Positions 1-8,366 of a stretch of 64,000 bases of DNA are shown in pieces. A program made the position numbers and the translations under genes. The notes beneath the pieces were generated by a model. That model was not told the origin of the DNA. It saw only the letters and a program-made list of their open reading frames with translations, and did not search any database. Source of the stretch: Paraneptunicella aestuarii (GTDB taxonomy: Bacteria; Pseudomonadota; Gammaproteobacteria; Enterobacterales; Alteromonadaceae). Position 1 is the first letter of the stretch. Every line of letters begins with the position of its first letter. The DNA is taken from contig NZ_CP074570.1 of assembly GCF_019900845.1 (NCBI RefSeq), positions 248,001 to 312,000 of the forward strand, in the 5' to 3' direction.

Positions 1-74
1 TCTGATAAAGACAGAGATTCAAGCTTAATATTAGCTAGAGCTTGTTTTACAGCATTTGCATCGGTGATAGGCAT
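1..74 (-). CDS. 5' end of an unidentified gene (partial)
   Basis: An open frame starts with ATG at 74 and runs off the left edge of the window. It encodes about 24 residues beginning MPITDANAVKQALANIKL. There is no strong Shine-Dalgarno sequence upstream. The short amphipathic start does not identify a family. Its neighbour btuB lies on the same strand upstream, separated by a terminator-like hairpin, so the two are probably not cotranscribed. Confidence 0.4.
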   Translation of the reverse strand, partial: MPITDANAVKQALANIKLESLSLS

Positions 75-194
75 AAGTAAATACAACACAAGTAAGTTAC
101 ACGCATTGTAGCTCTATAAGTTGATGCAATCAATCTTGCCTTTCAAGAGCAGAAATCAAAACAGTGGACTTATACTGATCAAGTTAATTCAAAA

Positions 195-235
195 CTCCCA
201 GAGCGCTCTTTAAAGCACTCTGAGGGCGTTTTTTT
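195..235. terminator. Rho-independent terminator-like hairpin downstream of btuB
   Basis: CTCCCAGAG (195-203) pairs with CTCTGAGGG (218-226), with one mismatch and one G-U pair. A run of seven T follows on the + strand (229-235). On the minus strand, the btuB direction, the stem is followed only by GTTTTG, so it may be a weaker terminator there. It is the only such structure between btuB and the partial gene at the left edge. Confidence 0.6.
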
Positions 236-257
236 GTAATTTTCACACAAAAACTGC

Positions 258-2117
258 TTAGAACTGATAACTCACCCCAACATAGGCGCTTCTGCCTTTG
301 CTGTTGTAGCCAAGCACTTCCTGATATTCCCTGTTGGTCACGTTGTCGAGTTTGGCGTTAAAGCGCCAGTGGGCGTTGAGTTCATACAGGGCTGACAGGT
401 TCAGGACGGTGTAATCGTCCAGTTCTTGTCCGCCGATGTCGATAGCGTCTTGTACTGCTCTGGCGTAGGCATTTAGCTGTAATGCGTTGTCGAGCAAGTT
501 GTAGGACAATCCCAAATTAGCCATATGACGAGGGCGGCGTAAGCGCTGATCGCCTTGTGCTGTTTCGGTTTCGTTGTAGGTGTAGTTTCCCCACAGCTCA
601 ACAGAGGCAGTGATGTTTTGACGCCAGTCTAATTCCAAACCTTCTGATTTACTGGTTCCGGCGGTTTGCAAATAGCCCTGATAGGCTACCGGGTCGAAAA
701 TGATTTCGTCGGTAATGTCCTGTTTGAAATAGGTGATACCAAAGAACATATCGGATTGATAAAATTCAACGCCTAAATCAAAGCCTTTGCTGGTTTCTTC
801 TTTAAGCTGCAAACCTTGAGCTTCGCCCCAGGCAAATGCGCCGTCGTTGTAGCTTTGCTCAAACAAGCTCGGGGCTCTAAAGCCTGTGCCGTAAGAGGCT
901 TTTAGTTTCACATCGCCCAATACGCCAGCATTAACCAGATACGCACTGCTCAAACGAAAGCTGGTGTGTCCACCAAATGTATCGTTGTTATCGTAACGAA
1001 CGCCCGCGGTGTTGAACCATGTTTTATCGTACTGAAATTGATATTCTGCAAAGGCTGAACGCTGTTTACGAGACTGTGTTTCGTCGTCTTCTTCCTTGAT
1101 CTCCGCGCCAGCGATGACGCGCTGTGAACCAATGTTAAAGGAGCCCAGATAGTCCAGCTTTTGAATCGTTCCGCCTTGTCCAAAACCGTAGGCTCCATTG
1201 GAGAAGAAATCTCTGTCCACATCGGTATTGGCAAATCCAACGCTGTGGTGCTGATTTTCACCGGCATAATCCAATGCCAAGCGGCTGGTTTGCTGTGAGG
1301 TTTTGGATACGCAGTCATGGGTTGGTGCAAAGGTGGCGTTGTCATAGCAGCCGTCGTATTGGGCTTCGGTATCAACATCTCTAATAACCAAAGACGCTGA
1401 CAATTGCTCTGTGAATTTGTGTGCACCTTTGAAATGCGCCGTGGTGTTTTCGTAGCCATCGGCTTCGTTGCTGGTATCGGCTGCTTGCGCGTTGAAACCG
1501 TCGGTATCCAAACGAGTTACTGCTAAATACAGGTTGCTATCTTCATTGGTGTAACCAATATTGCCACCAAACTGCTGCGTACTGTACTTGCCTGCTTGCA
1601 CTTGTACGCCACCAGAGGTTCCAGACTTGGCTGTAGTGCTGGTAATACGGATAACACCACCTGCATCAGCGCCATAAAGTAGCCCTTGGGTTCCACGTAA
1701 TACTTCTACGCGCTCAACCTGGCTGGTGAGTATGTCGTCGAATAAAGGCATAACCTGTGGTGCTGAAGGATCGGATAGTTCTATCCCATCAATAAGAACG
1801 TGGGTACGGAAACCTTCTTCACCACGAATACGTAAAGCTGTGTTTTGACCCAAACCGCCTGAGTTGCTGACGTTAACAGAGGCGATAGTGCGTAAGGTAT
1901 CGGCTAGGGCAATTTGCCCGGAAGCTGCGATATCTTGCTCTGTGAGAATGGAAACACTGGTCGCCATTTCGCTGACAGGTTGTTCAACCCGACTGGATAC
2001 GACGCTGATGGTTTCTATTCTTGATGTAGAGGCTGTTTCGTTGCTGATTGCGGAGGCTGAAAAGCCAACAAACGTAGCGCATACACTGGCGCTGATAAGA
2101 GATTGTTTAAAAGACAT
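258..2117 (-). CDS. btuB: TonB-dependent vitamin B12 receptor BtuB
   Basis: This is a 619-residue outer-membrane receptor that would import cobalamin using TonB energy. A signal peptide spans residues 1 to about 23 (ends ASA). The TonB-box-like segment IETISVV (34-40) is followed by a plug domain with the typical RVEVLRGTQGLLYGADAGGVI signature, then a beta-barrel ending in an aromatic residue (SYQF). Length matches E. coli BtuB (about 614). The decisive context is a cobalamin riboswitch directly upstream, which identifies the substrate better than the barrel sequence does. No B12 transport or synthesis genes follow in the window. Confidence 0.93.
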   Translation of the reverse strand: MSFKQSLISASVCATFVGFSASAISNETASTSRIETISVVSSRVEQPVSEMATSVSILTEQDIAASGQIALADTLRTIASVNVSNSGGLGQNTALRIRGEEGFRTHVLIDGIELSDPSAPQVMPLFDDILTSQVERVEVLRGTQGLLYGADAGGVIRITSTTAKSGTSGGVQVQAGKYSTQQFGGNIGYTNEDSNLYLAVTRLDTDGFNAQAADTSNEADGYENTTAHFKGAHKFTEQLSASLVIRDVDTEAQYDGCYDNATFAPTHDCVSKTSQQTSRLALDYAGENQHHSVGFANTDVDRDFFSNGAYGFGQGGTIQKLDYLGSFNIGSQRVIAGAEIKEEDDETQSRKQRSAFAEYQFQYDKTWFNTAGVRYDNNDTFGGHTSFRLSSAYLVNAGVLGDVKLKASYGTGFRAPSLFEQSYNDGAFAWGEAQGLQLKEETSKGFDLGVEFYQSDMFFGITYFKQDITDEIIFDPVAYQGYLQTAGTSKSEGLELDWRQNITASVELWGNYTYNETETAQGDQRLRRPRHMANLGLSYNLLDNALQLNAYARAVQDAIDIGGQELDDYTVLNLSALYELNAHWRFNAKLDNVTNREYQEVLGYNSKGRSAYVGVSYQF

Positions 2118-2197
2118 TTAGTTGATTCTCTATGAACACATTCCGCCCGAATGTGATAACAAGACTGCACAGAAAACCGTTGAGTGTTCTGTACCCC

Positions 2198-2395
2198 AGC
2201 TTCTGGCCGGTATCCGGACTCACAAAGAATGCTCGTTGTTACGGCCTTCCCATTCCTGGTTATACCTGAGCGGAACAGTGGCATGGATGTAACAACTAAC
2301 TTTGCTTACCGTTGCGGGGGCAGTATCGGCTTCGCACCGATTTCCCGTTTAACTGTTGTCAGCCAATAGATTTGACTAACCTCAGCACCAAAAAG
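2198..2395 (-). promoter_or_regulatory. Cobalamin (AdoCbl) riboswitch controlling btuB
   Basis: On the minus strand, the leader between about 2395 and 2198 carries the hallmarks of the cobalamin aptamer. These are a 5' segment GGTGCTGAGGTTAGTCAAA, the conserved run GGTGCGAAGCCGATACTGCCCCCGCAACGG (split here by its core GAAGCC and CCCGCAACGG blocks), a GCCACTG box, and the 3' closing GAGTCCGGATACCGGCC (2203-2222). It lies about 80 bases before the btuB start. By analogy with known B12 riboswitches it represses btuB when cobalamin is plentiful. A short frame across it on the + strand is not a gene. Confidence 0.93.
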
Positions 2396-2535
2396 CGGGG
2401 ACATTATAGGGGCTTATGTAGGGTGGGGCTATGGAATTATGAAAAAAGTTGACCAGGTGAGAGGCTTTCTTTGCTCGTATTCATTCTCTCGATCGTCATT
2501 ATCCCGATCGTCATGCTGATGAATATCAGCATCTT

Positions 2536-2582
2536 TATCTTTAGCGTCGCCCTGAAATGCATTCAGGGCGACGCTAAAGATA
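2536..2582. repeat. Perfect 21-bp inverted repeat, 5-nt loop
   Basis: Bases 2536-2556 are exactly complementary to 2562-2582, leaving the loop 2557-2561. The stem contains GCGTCGCCCTGAA. Only short T runs follow on either strand, so it is not a textbook terminator, although it sits just past the end of the gene at 2609. Next to it are a shorter perfect hairpin (ATGCTGAT/ATCAGCAT, about 2515-2534) and a direct repeat of CGATCGTCAT (about 2492-2516). The cluster could be a decayed mobile repeat or a processed 3' end. Confidence 0.6.
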
Positions 2583-2608
2583 TTTCAACGAATCAAAATA
2601 GCGATTAC

Positions 2609-3208
2609 TTAAGACTTAACATGCATATTGTGAATCGCGCAGTGAACTTTATCTGTGTCCCCGCTATCGTCGTCCTTACGAATATGAATGGAGTCATAGT
2701 CCAGCCCTTTCAGGTCGGCTTTAATCAGTTCTGAAAACGTATCCGCGGCGGCTTCTATCTTTTCACTGTGAATTTCTATTTTTCTGAAATGAGGTTCGTG
2801 TGCGGAGACTAGTTGATCGATTTCATCTGCTAATTCTTCCTGTTTTTGAATTAGTGTTTTGTCGATAAAGAGTGAATTTTCATCCTCAACAATCATCACT
2901 TTGGTTACGTCTTCAAGCTGTTTGCTGAGCAGCTCAATTTTCACTTCAAACTCTTCAGTGGGAAGCTCCATTGAGTCCATTTTGGTTTCTAAAGCATCAA
3001 GGGCGCGCATGGCTTCCTGTTGCTCTTCTGTTAACTTTGCTTGATACACGATTTCACAGTCTTTCAGGGCAATGAGTTGGTAATCCTGTAGATCGTCGTC
3101 GTTCATGGCAAATACCGAGAAGGTGGCCAAAGTAGCAAGAGATAAAGCGGTAATAGAAATCGTTGAATGAGAAAGAGTGGAAGCATAGTGGGATATCAGT
3201 TTATTCAT
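2609..3208 (-). CDS. Secreted/periplasmic coiled-coil protein, unknown function
   Basis: The product has 199 residues. A signal peptide covers about 1-34 (hydrophobic ALSLATLATFSVFA). The mature part is strongly charged and helical, with heptad-like Glu/Leu/Lys spacing from about 60 to 165, suggesting a coiled coil. Two cysteines (in ALKDCEIVY and KVHCAIHN) could form a disulfide. The start is supported by a GGAGA ribosome site upstream. I do not recognise the family. It stands alone between the btuB leader and another secreted unknown on the same strand. Confidence 0.65.
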   Translation of the reverse strand: MNKLISHYASTLSHSTISITALSLATLATFSVFAMNDDDLQDYQLIALKDCEIVYQAKLTEEQQEAMRALDALETKMDSMELPTEEFEVKIELLSKQLEDVTKVMIVEDENSLFIDKTLIQKQEELADEIDQLVSAHEPHFRKIEIHSEKIEAAADTFSELIKADLKGLDYDSIHIRKDDDSGDTDKVHCAIHNMHVKS

Positions 3209-3334
3209 GATTCATTCTCCAATGGATAATCAAAATGGTGTCATCACTGCGTGTACTGATATATGTCGATAGGCGGAATGAAATAGTTTGGTGGGGCTGA
3301 TAGTTTTTTGATTAATTTCTATGCTTCATAAATA

Positions 3335-3359
3335 AGAGCTGACCATTCAGGTCAGCTCT
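3335..3359 (-). terminator. Terminator hairpin of the secreted protein gene ending at 3376
   Basis: AGAGCTGACC (3335-3344) and GGTCAGCTCT (3350-3359) form a perfect 10-bp stem with a 5-base loop. Read on the minus strand it follows the stop of the 3376 gene and is trailed by TTATTTATG, a moderately U-rich tail. Confidence 0.7.
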
Positions 3360-3375
3360 AAACGAAAGCGCTAAT

Positions 3376-4437
3376 TTATTCGCACGCTTTACCACAGTCG
3401 GCAAGAGTCACGACTTTTTGTGCCATATAGCTTGGGATGTTGTAGTTATTATTGAAAGCAATTGCTCCAATGGTTTGCCCGTTATACAAAATTCCGGGTG
3501 TCCAACCGCTGCTGCTCCAAGCTCCGCTGCTGTAGGCATATTTGTCGATTTGCGAGGCTCCAGGGGCGCTGGCGTAGTAATAGCCGCCTGCACCTGACGT
3601 AATTGTCGGAGCAGTTTGGAAGATACTTAGCTGTATTTGGTGAGCATTAGTACCATTTTTATTTCTAAATACACCAACGTACACATTCATTCCTGTAATC
3701 AAGTTGTTGATTGTGTTGGTAATATCAATATTCAATTGCTGCTCAATTGCTGCCACTGGTGTTGCTACGGAAGGCTTATCCAGAATGCTTTTAACACCAA
3801 ACAGGTTTTTCATATTGATAATATCGGTATATTGGCGCAGTCCGCTGTCTACCATGTCATCCACTTTTGCTTCTGCATAATTGCTGGCAAAAATACTGAC
3901 TAATTGACTAACCCCCGGGAAGGACAGAATTCCGCCTGAACAGCTTAAATCAATATTATTGTTGTAGTTAATGCTAAGGCTGGTGAGTGCCCCGGTGTAA
4001 AAGTTGTAAGTCGCTTTAGGGCGCAGGTTTTGTAAAGATACTGTCGCTTTGACTGTTGGGCACAAGATGTCGATGCCATCAAATTTTGCTTGAGCTTTAA
4101 CGCTAATGCTGCCAACGGTTAATGACACTTTTTGTGAGGCTTCACCAGTAAAGGTTGCACTTAAATTGTCGGTGTTTACGTCGATGTAGGAAATGGATTT
4201 TACTTCGTTGATCTTGTTTATTTCTGTACGAAGTTTTGACTCGATGTTCAATTCCATTTGTTTGATGTCATTAAACAATCCATCTGCCAAGGTTCCGATA
4301 TTGACGGTATACGCATCTTCCCTCGGAGTTGGGCTACCACTGGGTTTACTTAATTTTAAATCGGTTTGGGCTGCGTTGATCCCCGCTGAAAATAAAATGG
4401 CGGTGACGAGTCCTGTTATTTGGAGAGTTTTTTTCAT
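3376..4437 (-). CDS. Secreted protein of unknown function (353 aa)
   Basis: I place the start at ATG 4437 (MKKTLQITGL), because an AGGA ribosome site lies 8 bases before it. In-frame starts at 4446 and 4485 are possible. A clear signal peptide ends near residue 22 (SAGINA). The mature protein is rich in Ser, Thr, Asn and Gly with alternating hydrophobics, suggesting a beta-rich fold. Cysteines occur in DILCP, DLSC and the C-terminal ADCGKACE. The segment GGYYYASAPGASQIDKYAYS resembles a flexible surface loop. No family recognised. It probably acts in the periplasm or outside the cell. Confidence 0.7.
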   Translation of the reverse strand: MKKTLQITGLVTAILFSAGINAAQTDLKLSKPSGSPTPREDAYTVNIGTLADGLFNDIKQMELNIESKLRTEINKINEVKSISYIDVNTDNLSATFTGEASQKVSLTVGSISVKAQAKFDGIDILCPTVKATVSLQNLRPKATYNFYTGALTSLSINYNNNIDLSCSGGILSFPGVSQLVSIFASNYAEAKVDDMVDSGLRQYTDIINMKNLFGVKSILDKPSVATPVAAIEQQLNIDITNTINNLITGMNVYVGVFRNKNGTNAHQIQLSIFQTAPTITSGAGGYYYASAPGASQIDKYAYSSGAWSSSGWTPGILYNGQTIGAIAFNNNYNIPSYMAQKVVTLADCGKACE

Positions 4438-4673
4438 AATGTTCATCCTGCATTGAAATTGGAAAAATTTTGCGTAGGAAAGCAAATTTTAATAAAAACA
4501 ACATGTATTGAATTCTGCCGACCAAGCCAAATTAAGGTAAGTAAATTTAGTTTCACTTATGTGACAATTTCAATTGAAGGAATAAATATATCTATTGGCT
4601 TTTTTTGAGTTAAGGTAAGATTTTCGTGTAAATATTGTGTCAGCATATTCTTTCTTCTATAGGGGGAGTTCGA

Positions 4674-6191
4674 ATGAATGATGATAGTGGCAGCAAACGT
4701 GATATGGTTGGCGCGCTTAAACGCGCTAGTAGCCGTATTCGATCATTGTCTGATACATCTACCTATCAAACGCCTCCCCCTGTAGATAATGTTCCCAGGC
4801 CAAAAAATGCCCCCGAAGTCCAATTGGCAAGTTCCAGTGCCAACAAAGATTTAGTGAAAGCGGCTAGAGAGAGAGTTGCTGATCCTTCATTACCCCAAGC
4901 TCCATTGATGCATGGAAGAGATAAACTGGGTGAAGTGGGTCAGAAAGCCTGGGTATATAAACCTAATGGCAAAGATGCGGATAGTTACGCCACTATGGCG
5001 ACTCGACTTGATACTATTGGTGCAAAAATTCATTCCTCCTATTCTGGAGATAAGCGTAAAGACTATACACCGTCTCAGTTTGCTGCTCATGCAACATTGC
5101 TTGCATTCAAGGGCAAAACAGACAAATTGAGAAGTGAGTATCAGTTATCGCATGAGGATATTAATGAACTCAGAACTCATGCCAGTGTCATGATGGGGGC
5201 TGAAACTGGGCGCTCTGAGGTTGCGGGGGTGTCCAACTTTTTAATGTTGCATCGCATGAAACATGATGGAAACTTAACCTTTTCTGGTGATAAGGGGACG
5301 TTAACGGGGGTGCAAGCTGAACAACTGAGAACCAAAACAACCAGCGTTTCAACGTCATCATTTTTGGCTGCACCTTATGGTTCTATGGAAATGATGGATC
5401 AGGTGCAAACAGGTTTGCGTAGTTATCCCGATAATCCTGATGATGTGTATTCGAAGAAGAAAAAGCAGACTATGCGCGATGCCTGGAGTTCAGGGTTTAA
5501 GCAAAAAGGTAAGCAGCATGAAGTGACTGAGCGAATTGATGTTGCGAGATCCAAAATTGTACCTAAAGTGGTGAAAGGTCGTTATCAGGCGAAAGATGAT
5601 ACTGTTCCTGGCGGAAGAGTGGACGTCTCTCTTCCCGGTGCTGATGCTGTCATCGGCAATGAAGCTAACAGACTGAGTGAGTTTATTGGCTATAAAGAGC
5701 GTAAACATGGGAAGCGAGTTGATCCTGATGCACAACTGGAAAGAAGTGTACTTCGATATTTTGATCGGGCTGAAACGGCTGCTCCCAGAGTGCCGCCACC
5801 AGAGAGGGGGTCAATCTATCACTCGCAAAGCGAATTTGCTCGTAACTTGAGTCGAAATATGTTTCGCTCAAAAGAGGCATCCGAGCCAAGTCGTTCTGCT
5901 GGTAATGAGTCCCAAAGGGCTGCTACGACCACATCACAACATCATCCTTCAACACCTGGTTCGATTTACGACCCGCGCAGTGATTTTGCTCGTAACTTAA
6001 GAGGCATGTATAGCTCGGGAGAAAGCACTCGGCAGCGCAGTATGTCAGTACCCTCTCCTCAGCATGCTCCTTCATCGGCTCCAAGAACTCAATCTCCTGA
6101 GCATCAAAGTCAATCATCATCACCTTCTCACTCAATTTATAGTCCAAAGAGTGACTTTGCCAAGAATTTGCGGGGGAAGCTGTTTAAATAA
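4674..6191 (+). CDS. Large disordered protein with three C-terminal SIY-x-SxFAxNL repeats
   Basis: The product has 505 residues with no signal peptide or membrane segment. ATG 4674 is chosen because AGGGGG (4661-4666) sits 7 bases upstream. The first 80 residues are polar and proline-rich, a central part (about 90-350) is helical and Lys/Arg-rich, and the tail is low-complexity Ser/Pro/Gln. Three copies of a motif occur at residues 380 (SIYHSQSEFARNL), 430 (SIYDPRSDFARNL) and 487 (SIYSPKSDFAKNL). They are spaced 50 and 57 residues apart, and the last forms the C-terminus. Such linear repeats suggest a binding peptide. An effector-like or scaffold role is possible, but no family is recognised. 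Its end overlaps the convergent acetyltransferase gene by 8 bases. Confidence 0.75.
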   Translation: MNDDSGSKRDMVGALKRASSRIRSLSDTSTYQTPPPVDNVPRPKNAPEVQLASSSANKDLVKAARERVADPSLPQAPLMHGRDKLGEVGQKAWVYKPNGKDADSYATMATRLDTIGAKIHSSYSGDKRKDYTPSQFAAHATLLAFKGKTDKLRSEYQLSHEDINELRTHASVMMGAETGRSEVAGVSNFLMLHRMKHDGNLTFSGDKGTLTGVQAEQLRTKTTSVSTSSFLAAPYGSMEMMDQVQTGLRSYPDNPDDVYSKKKKQTMRDAWSSGFKQKGKQHEVTERIDVARSKIVPKVVKGRYQAKDDTVPGGRVDVSLPGADAVIGNEANRLSEFIGYKERKHGKRVDPDAQLERSVLRYFDRAETAAPRVPPPERGSIYHSQSEFARNLSRNMFRSKEASEPSRSAGNESQRAATTTSQHHPSTPGSIYDPRSDFARNLRGMYSSGESTRQRSMSVPSPQHAPSSAPRTQSPEHQSQSSSPSHSIYSPKSDFAKNLRGKLFK

Positions 6192-6612
6192 CCTGATAAA
6201 CATCAGGCCGCCAGAGTTCCATATAGCCTTCTGGCTTGGCGAGTGGTTTGAATCCCACTTGTTCATACAAACCGTGCGCATCGGCAGTAACCAGTACCAT
6301 GCGTCGTAGTCCTTGAAGGTCGGGATGGCGCATAATCTCTTGCATTAGCCATTTACTCAGTCCCTTTCCTCTATAATCTTCGATGATGAACACATCCGCC
6401 AAATAGGCAAAAGAGGTGCGGTCGGTGATCATGCGTGCAAAGCCCACTTGCTCGTTGTTGTTTGTGAATACCCCGAAGCAGAGAGAATGCTGAATCGCAC
6501 GCTCAACCAGATCAAAGGGCACACCCTTCGCCCAGTATGAGTTGGTTAGAAAATGATGGATAACCTTTAAGTCCATATCTGTAGTATTGCTACTAATTTT
6601 GAACCCTTGCAT
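6184..6612 (-). CDS. GNAT-family N-acetyltransferase
   Basis: This 142-residue single-domain GNAT protein would transfer an acetyl group from acetyl-CoA to an unknown amine. Strand-4/helix motif A is visible as FIIEDYRGKGLSKWLM, the acetyl-CoA pyrophosphate-binding loop, followed by a C-terminal YEQVGFKPL motif typical of the family. An AAGGA site lies 8 bases before the ATG at 6612. It converges on the repeat protein gene and overlaps its last bases. The substrate cannot be inferred. Confidence 0.85.
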   Translation of the reverse strand: MQGFKISSNTTDMDLKVIHHFLTNSYWAKGVPFDLVERAIQHSLCFGVFTNNNEQVGFARMITDRTSFAYLADVFIIEDYRGKGLSKWLMQEIMRHPDLQGLRRMVLVTADAHGLYEQVGFKPLAKPEGYMELWRPDVYQVI

Positions 6613-6756
6613 TGTGTATTTCCTTGTATCCGTTTGATGGGGGGATGATGAGGTTGCGCTAACGTGCTGTCAAATTTCTCTTATAGTTCGGGATGTTAAA
6701 TCGGTTAGAAGATATAACGGGCTAAATTTTTACTTCCCTTTATTCTATTCAATTGA

Positions 6757-6785
6757 TTGACAGCATTAAGTAACCTGCCTACTTT
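6757..6785 (+). promoter_or_regulatory. Possible sigma-70 promoter of the ferritin-like/MNIO operon
   Basis: TTGACA (6757-6762) matches the -35 consensus exactly and is followed after 17 bases by TACTTT (6780-6785), a modest -10. It lies about 100 bases before the operon's first large gene. Related bufferin loci are often under ECF sigma factors, which cannot be excluded here. Confidence 0.4.
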
Positions 6786-6833
6786 TGTTGAGTTGCTATT
6801 TTACCGGGTAGGTTTTCTAAGCGAGGTTGTTAC

Positions 6834-6902
6834 ATGAATGCTGTGCCCAAGCCGCCAACCAACACACTTAAGGTAACGGATTTATGCAGTCTACTTTTCT
6901 AG
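6834..6902 (+). CDS. Possible 22-residue leader peptide overlapping the ferritin-like gene start
   Basis: ATG 6834 opens a frame of 22 codons (MNAVPKPPTNTLKVTDLCSLLF) ending at TAG 6900-6902, in a different frame from the ferritin-like gene at 6884. A GAGG sequence lies about 9 bases upstream. The overlap would couple translation of the leader and the downstream gene. It may also be a chance frame in a 5' leader. Confidence 0.3.
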   Translation: MNAVPKPPTNTLKVTDLCSLLF

Positions 6903-8326
6903 TATCCAGACCCAGTGAGGTAAACCCTGACAATATCGGCGATGCACTACAACAAGCCATCGAAATCGAAATTGCCACTATCCCGGTTTATCTCTTCACT
7001 TACTATTCAATTAACAGAACCCCCACTCAAGACACCATTACTGACGAATTAAAAGCGGCTTTATTGGCGCAAAACAAGCCGGGTAAGCCGAAATACACCG
7101 AGCAAGCCGCAAGCGAAATTGCACTGGATTTATCGGCGAAAATCATGGTGTTTGCTAACAAAGCCGGAGCCTCGATTCTGAGTGTGGTGATTGAAGAAAT
7201 GCTGCATATGTCGTTGTCGTCGAATGTGAAGCAAGCCTTGGTGGGCAACCCTCAATTGGTGGATAAAGGCCCTTCGGTTTGGCCAGCGTATTTACCGGGG
7301 CATGAACCGGCATTTCCGATTAATCGTGCCAAATTTAGCCAGGATCAGCTGTTCACTTTTATGCAAATCGAGAGCCCCAAAGAGTTGGAAGGCAAGATGA
7401 GCAAAGCCGAGGCTTTGCCTTATATTACGATTGGCCAGTTTTACTCGATGATCGAGAAGTGCATTAAAAAGCACTTTAAAGATGACGATTGCTACCACAC
7501 TAAACGTCCGCAATTAGTCCCTAAAATGGGCTATTACGCGCAAAACGATATTGATACCCTGTATTACGACAAGCAGCATAAGCCTAAATTTGAAAATGCC
7601 GAAGACAGCGGCGATTTAGTGCATGTGGTGGATAAAAAGTCGGCTTTGAAAGCACTTGATATCATTGTTGATCAAGGTGAAGGTCATGCTGGTGGTCATC
7701 AGTTTAAAGTGGTCGATGGCAAAGATTGTGTTGATTGTGCTCCGTTTACCGACGGCAGCTTTGACGATAAACAGCGCTCTGAATTAGCTCACTTCGATAA
7801 GTTTAATCAGCTTTGGTGTGAAATGGGGCAGTTGGATAAGGAATTTGAGAAATACTTCGGCGATAAAATCGATCCCAAGTCTTATTACATCTACAACTTT
7901 GCGGAAAATCCTGTCACGGCGGATTACCCGGAAATTATCCAAAAAGTGTCTACCTTGACTAATGCGGTTTACAGCTATTTGTATGTGATGACACAGGCTT
8001 GTTATCACGCAGAGAAAAACACGCAATATGAAATCTTCATGTTTGGTATTCATAAATCCATGATGTGGATTCTGGGTACTCTGTGCGGCACCTTGCCTGG
8101 CATGAAGTACATAGACAAGGATGGCTTTCAGCGTAATGCAGCACCTACATTTGAGAATTATTCTTTTAATACAGCCAGTTCACCCAAGCAGCAGATTATT
8201 GAGTTGTTTAATCAGGCGGCGGCTGCCTATCCGGGTATTGCACATATAAAAGATCGTATTCATGACTTGCCAAATGTGCCGCTAGAAGGGTATTTGGCAA
8301 AACCGGGTCAGCCAATTTTGGCTTGA
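6884..8326 (+). CDS. Ferritin-like (VioB/RebD iminophenyl-pyruvate dimer synthase-type) protein
   Basis: The product has 480 residues. The N-terminal third matches the ferritin-like domain seen in VioB-type and RebD-type enzymes. An EIEIATIPVYLF helix (E27/E29) is followed by EEMLHMSL (E104, E105, H108), a carboxylate/histidine pattern suited to a diiron or heme-linked site. Later helices contain CYHAEKNTQYEIF and two HKSMMW-like stretches. No signal peptide, so cytoplasmic. It heads a four-gene unit with a Cys-rich protein 40 bases downstream, then DUF692 and DUF2063 genes. That suggests a role in oxidative maturation of the Cys-rich protein or its metal supply. Family known, role here inferred. 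Confidence 0.8.
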   Translation: MQSTFLVSRPSEVNPDNIGDALQQAIEIEIATIPVYLFTYYSINRTPTQDTITDELKAALLAQNKPGKPKYTEQAASEIALDLSAKIMVFANKAGASILSVVIEEMLHMSLSSNVKQALVGNPQLVDKGPSVWPAYLPGHEPAFPINRAKFSQDQLFTFMQIESPKELEGKMSKAEALPYITIGQFYSMIEKCIKKHFKDDDCYHTKRPQLVPKMGYYAQNDIDTLYYDKQHKPKFENAEDSGDLVHVVDKKSALKALDIIVDQGEGHAGGHQFKVVDGKDCVDCAPFTDGSFDDKQRSELAHFDKFNQLWCEMGQLDKEFEKYFGDKIDPKSYYIYNFAENPVTADYPEIIQKVSTLTNAVYSYLYVMTQACYHAEKNTQYEIFMFGIHKSMMWILGTLCGTLPGMKYIDKDGFQRNAAPTFENYSFNTASSPKQQIIELFNQAAAAYPGIAHIKDRIHDLPNVPLEGYLAKPGQPILA

Positions 8327-8366
8327 AGTTAAGCTGCAAATATTGAAATTTACGAGGAAGTTGACG

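Noticed and set aside
950..1459. 169-residue frame antisense to btuB
   Set aside because: Same span is coding on the other strand for BtuB with clear homology. Composition and lack of motif mark it as a shadow.
2184..2369. Short + strand frame
   Set aside because: Lies within the conserved cobalamin riboswitch.
2471..2734. Hydrophobic 87-residue frame
   Set aside because: It crosses the hairpin cluster and the end of the secreted coiled-coil gene. No ribosome site.
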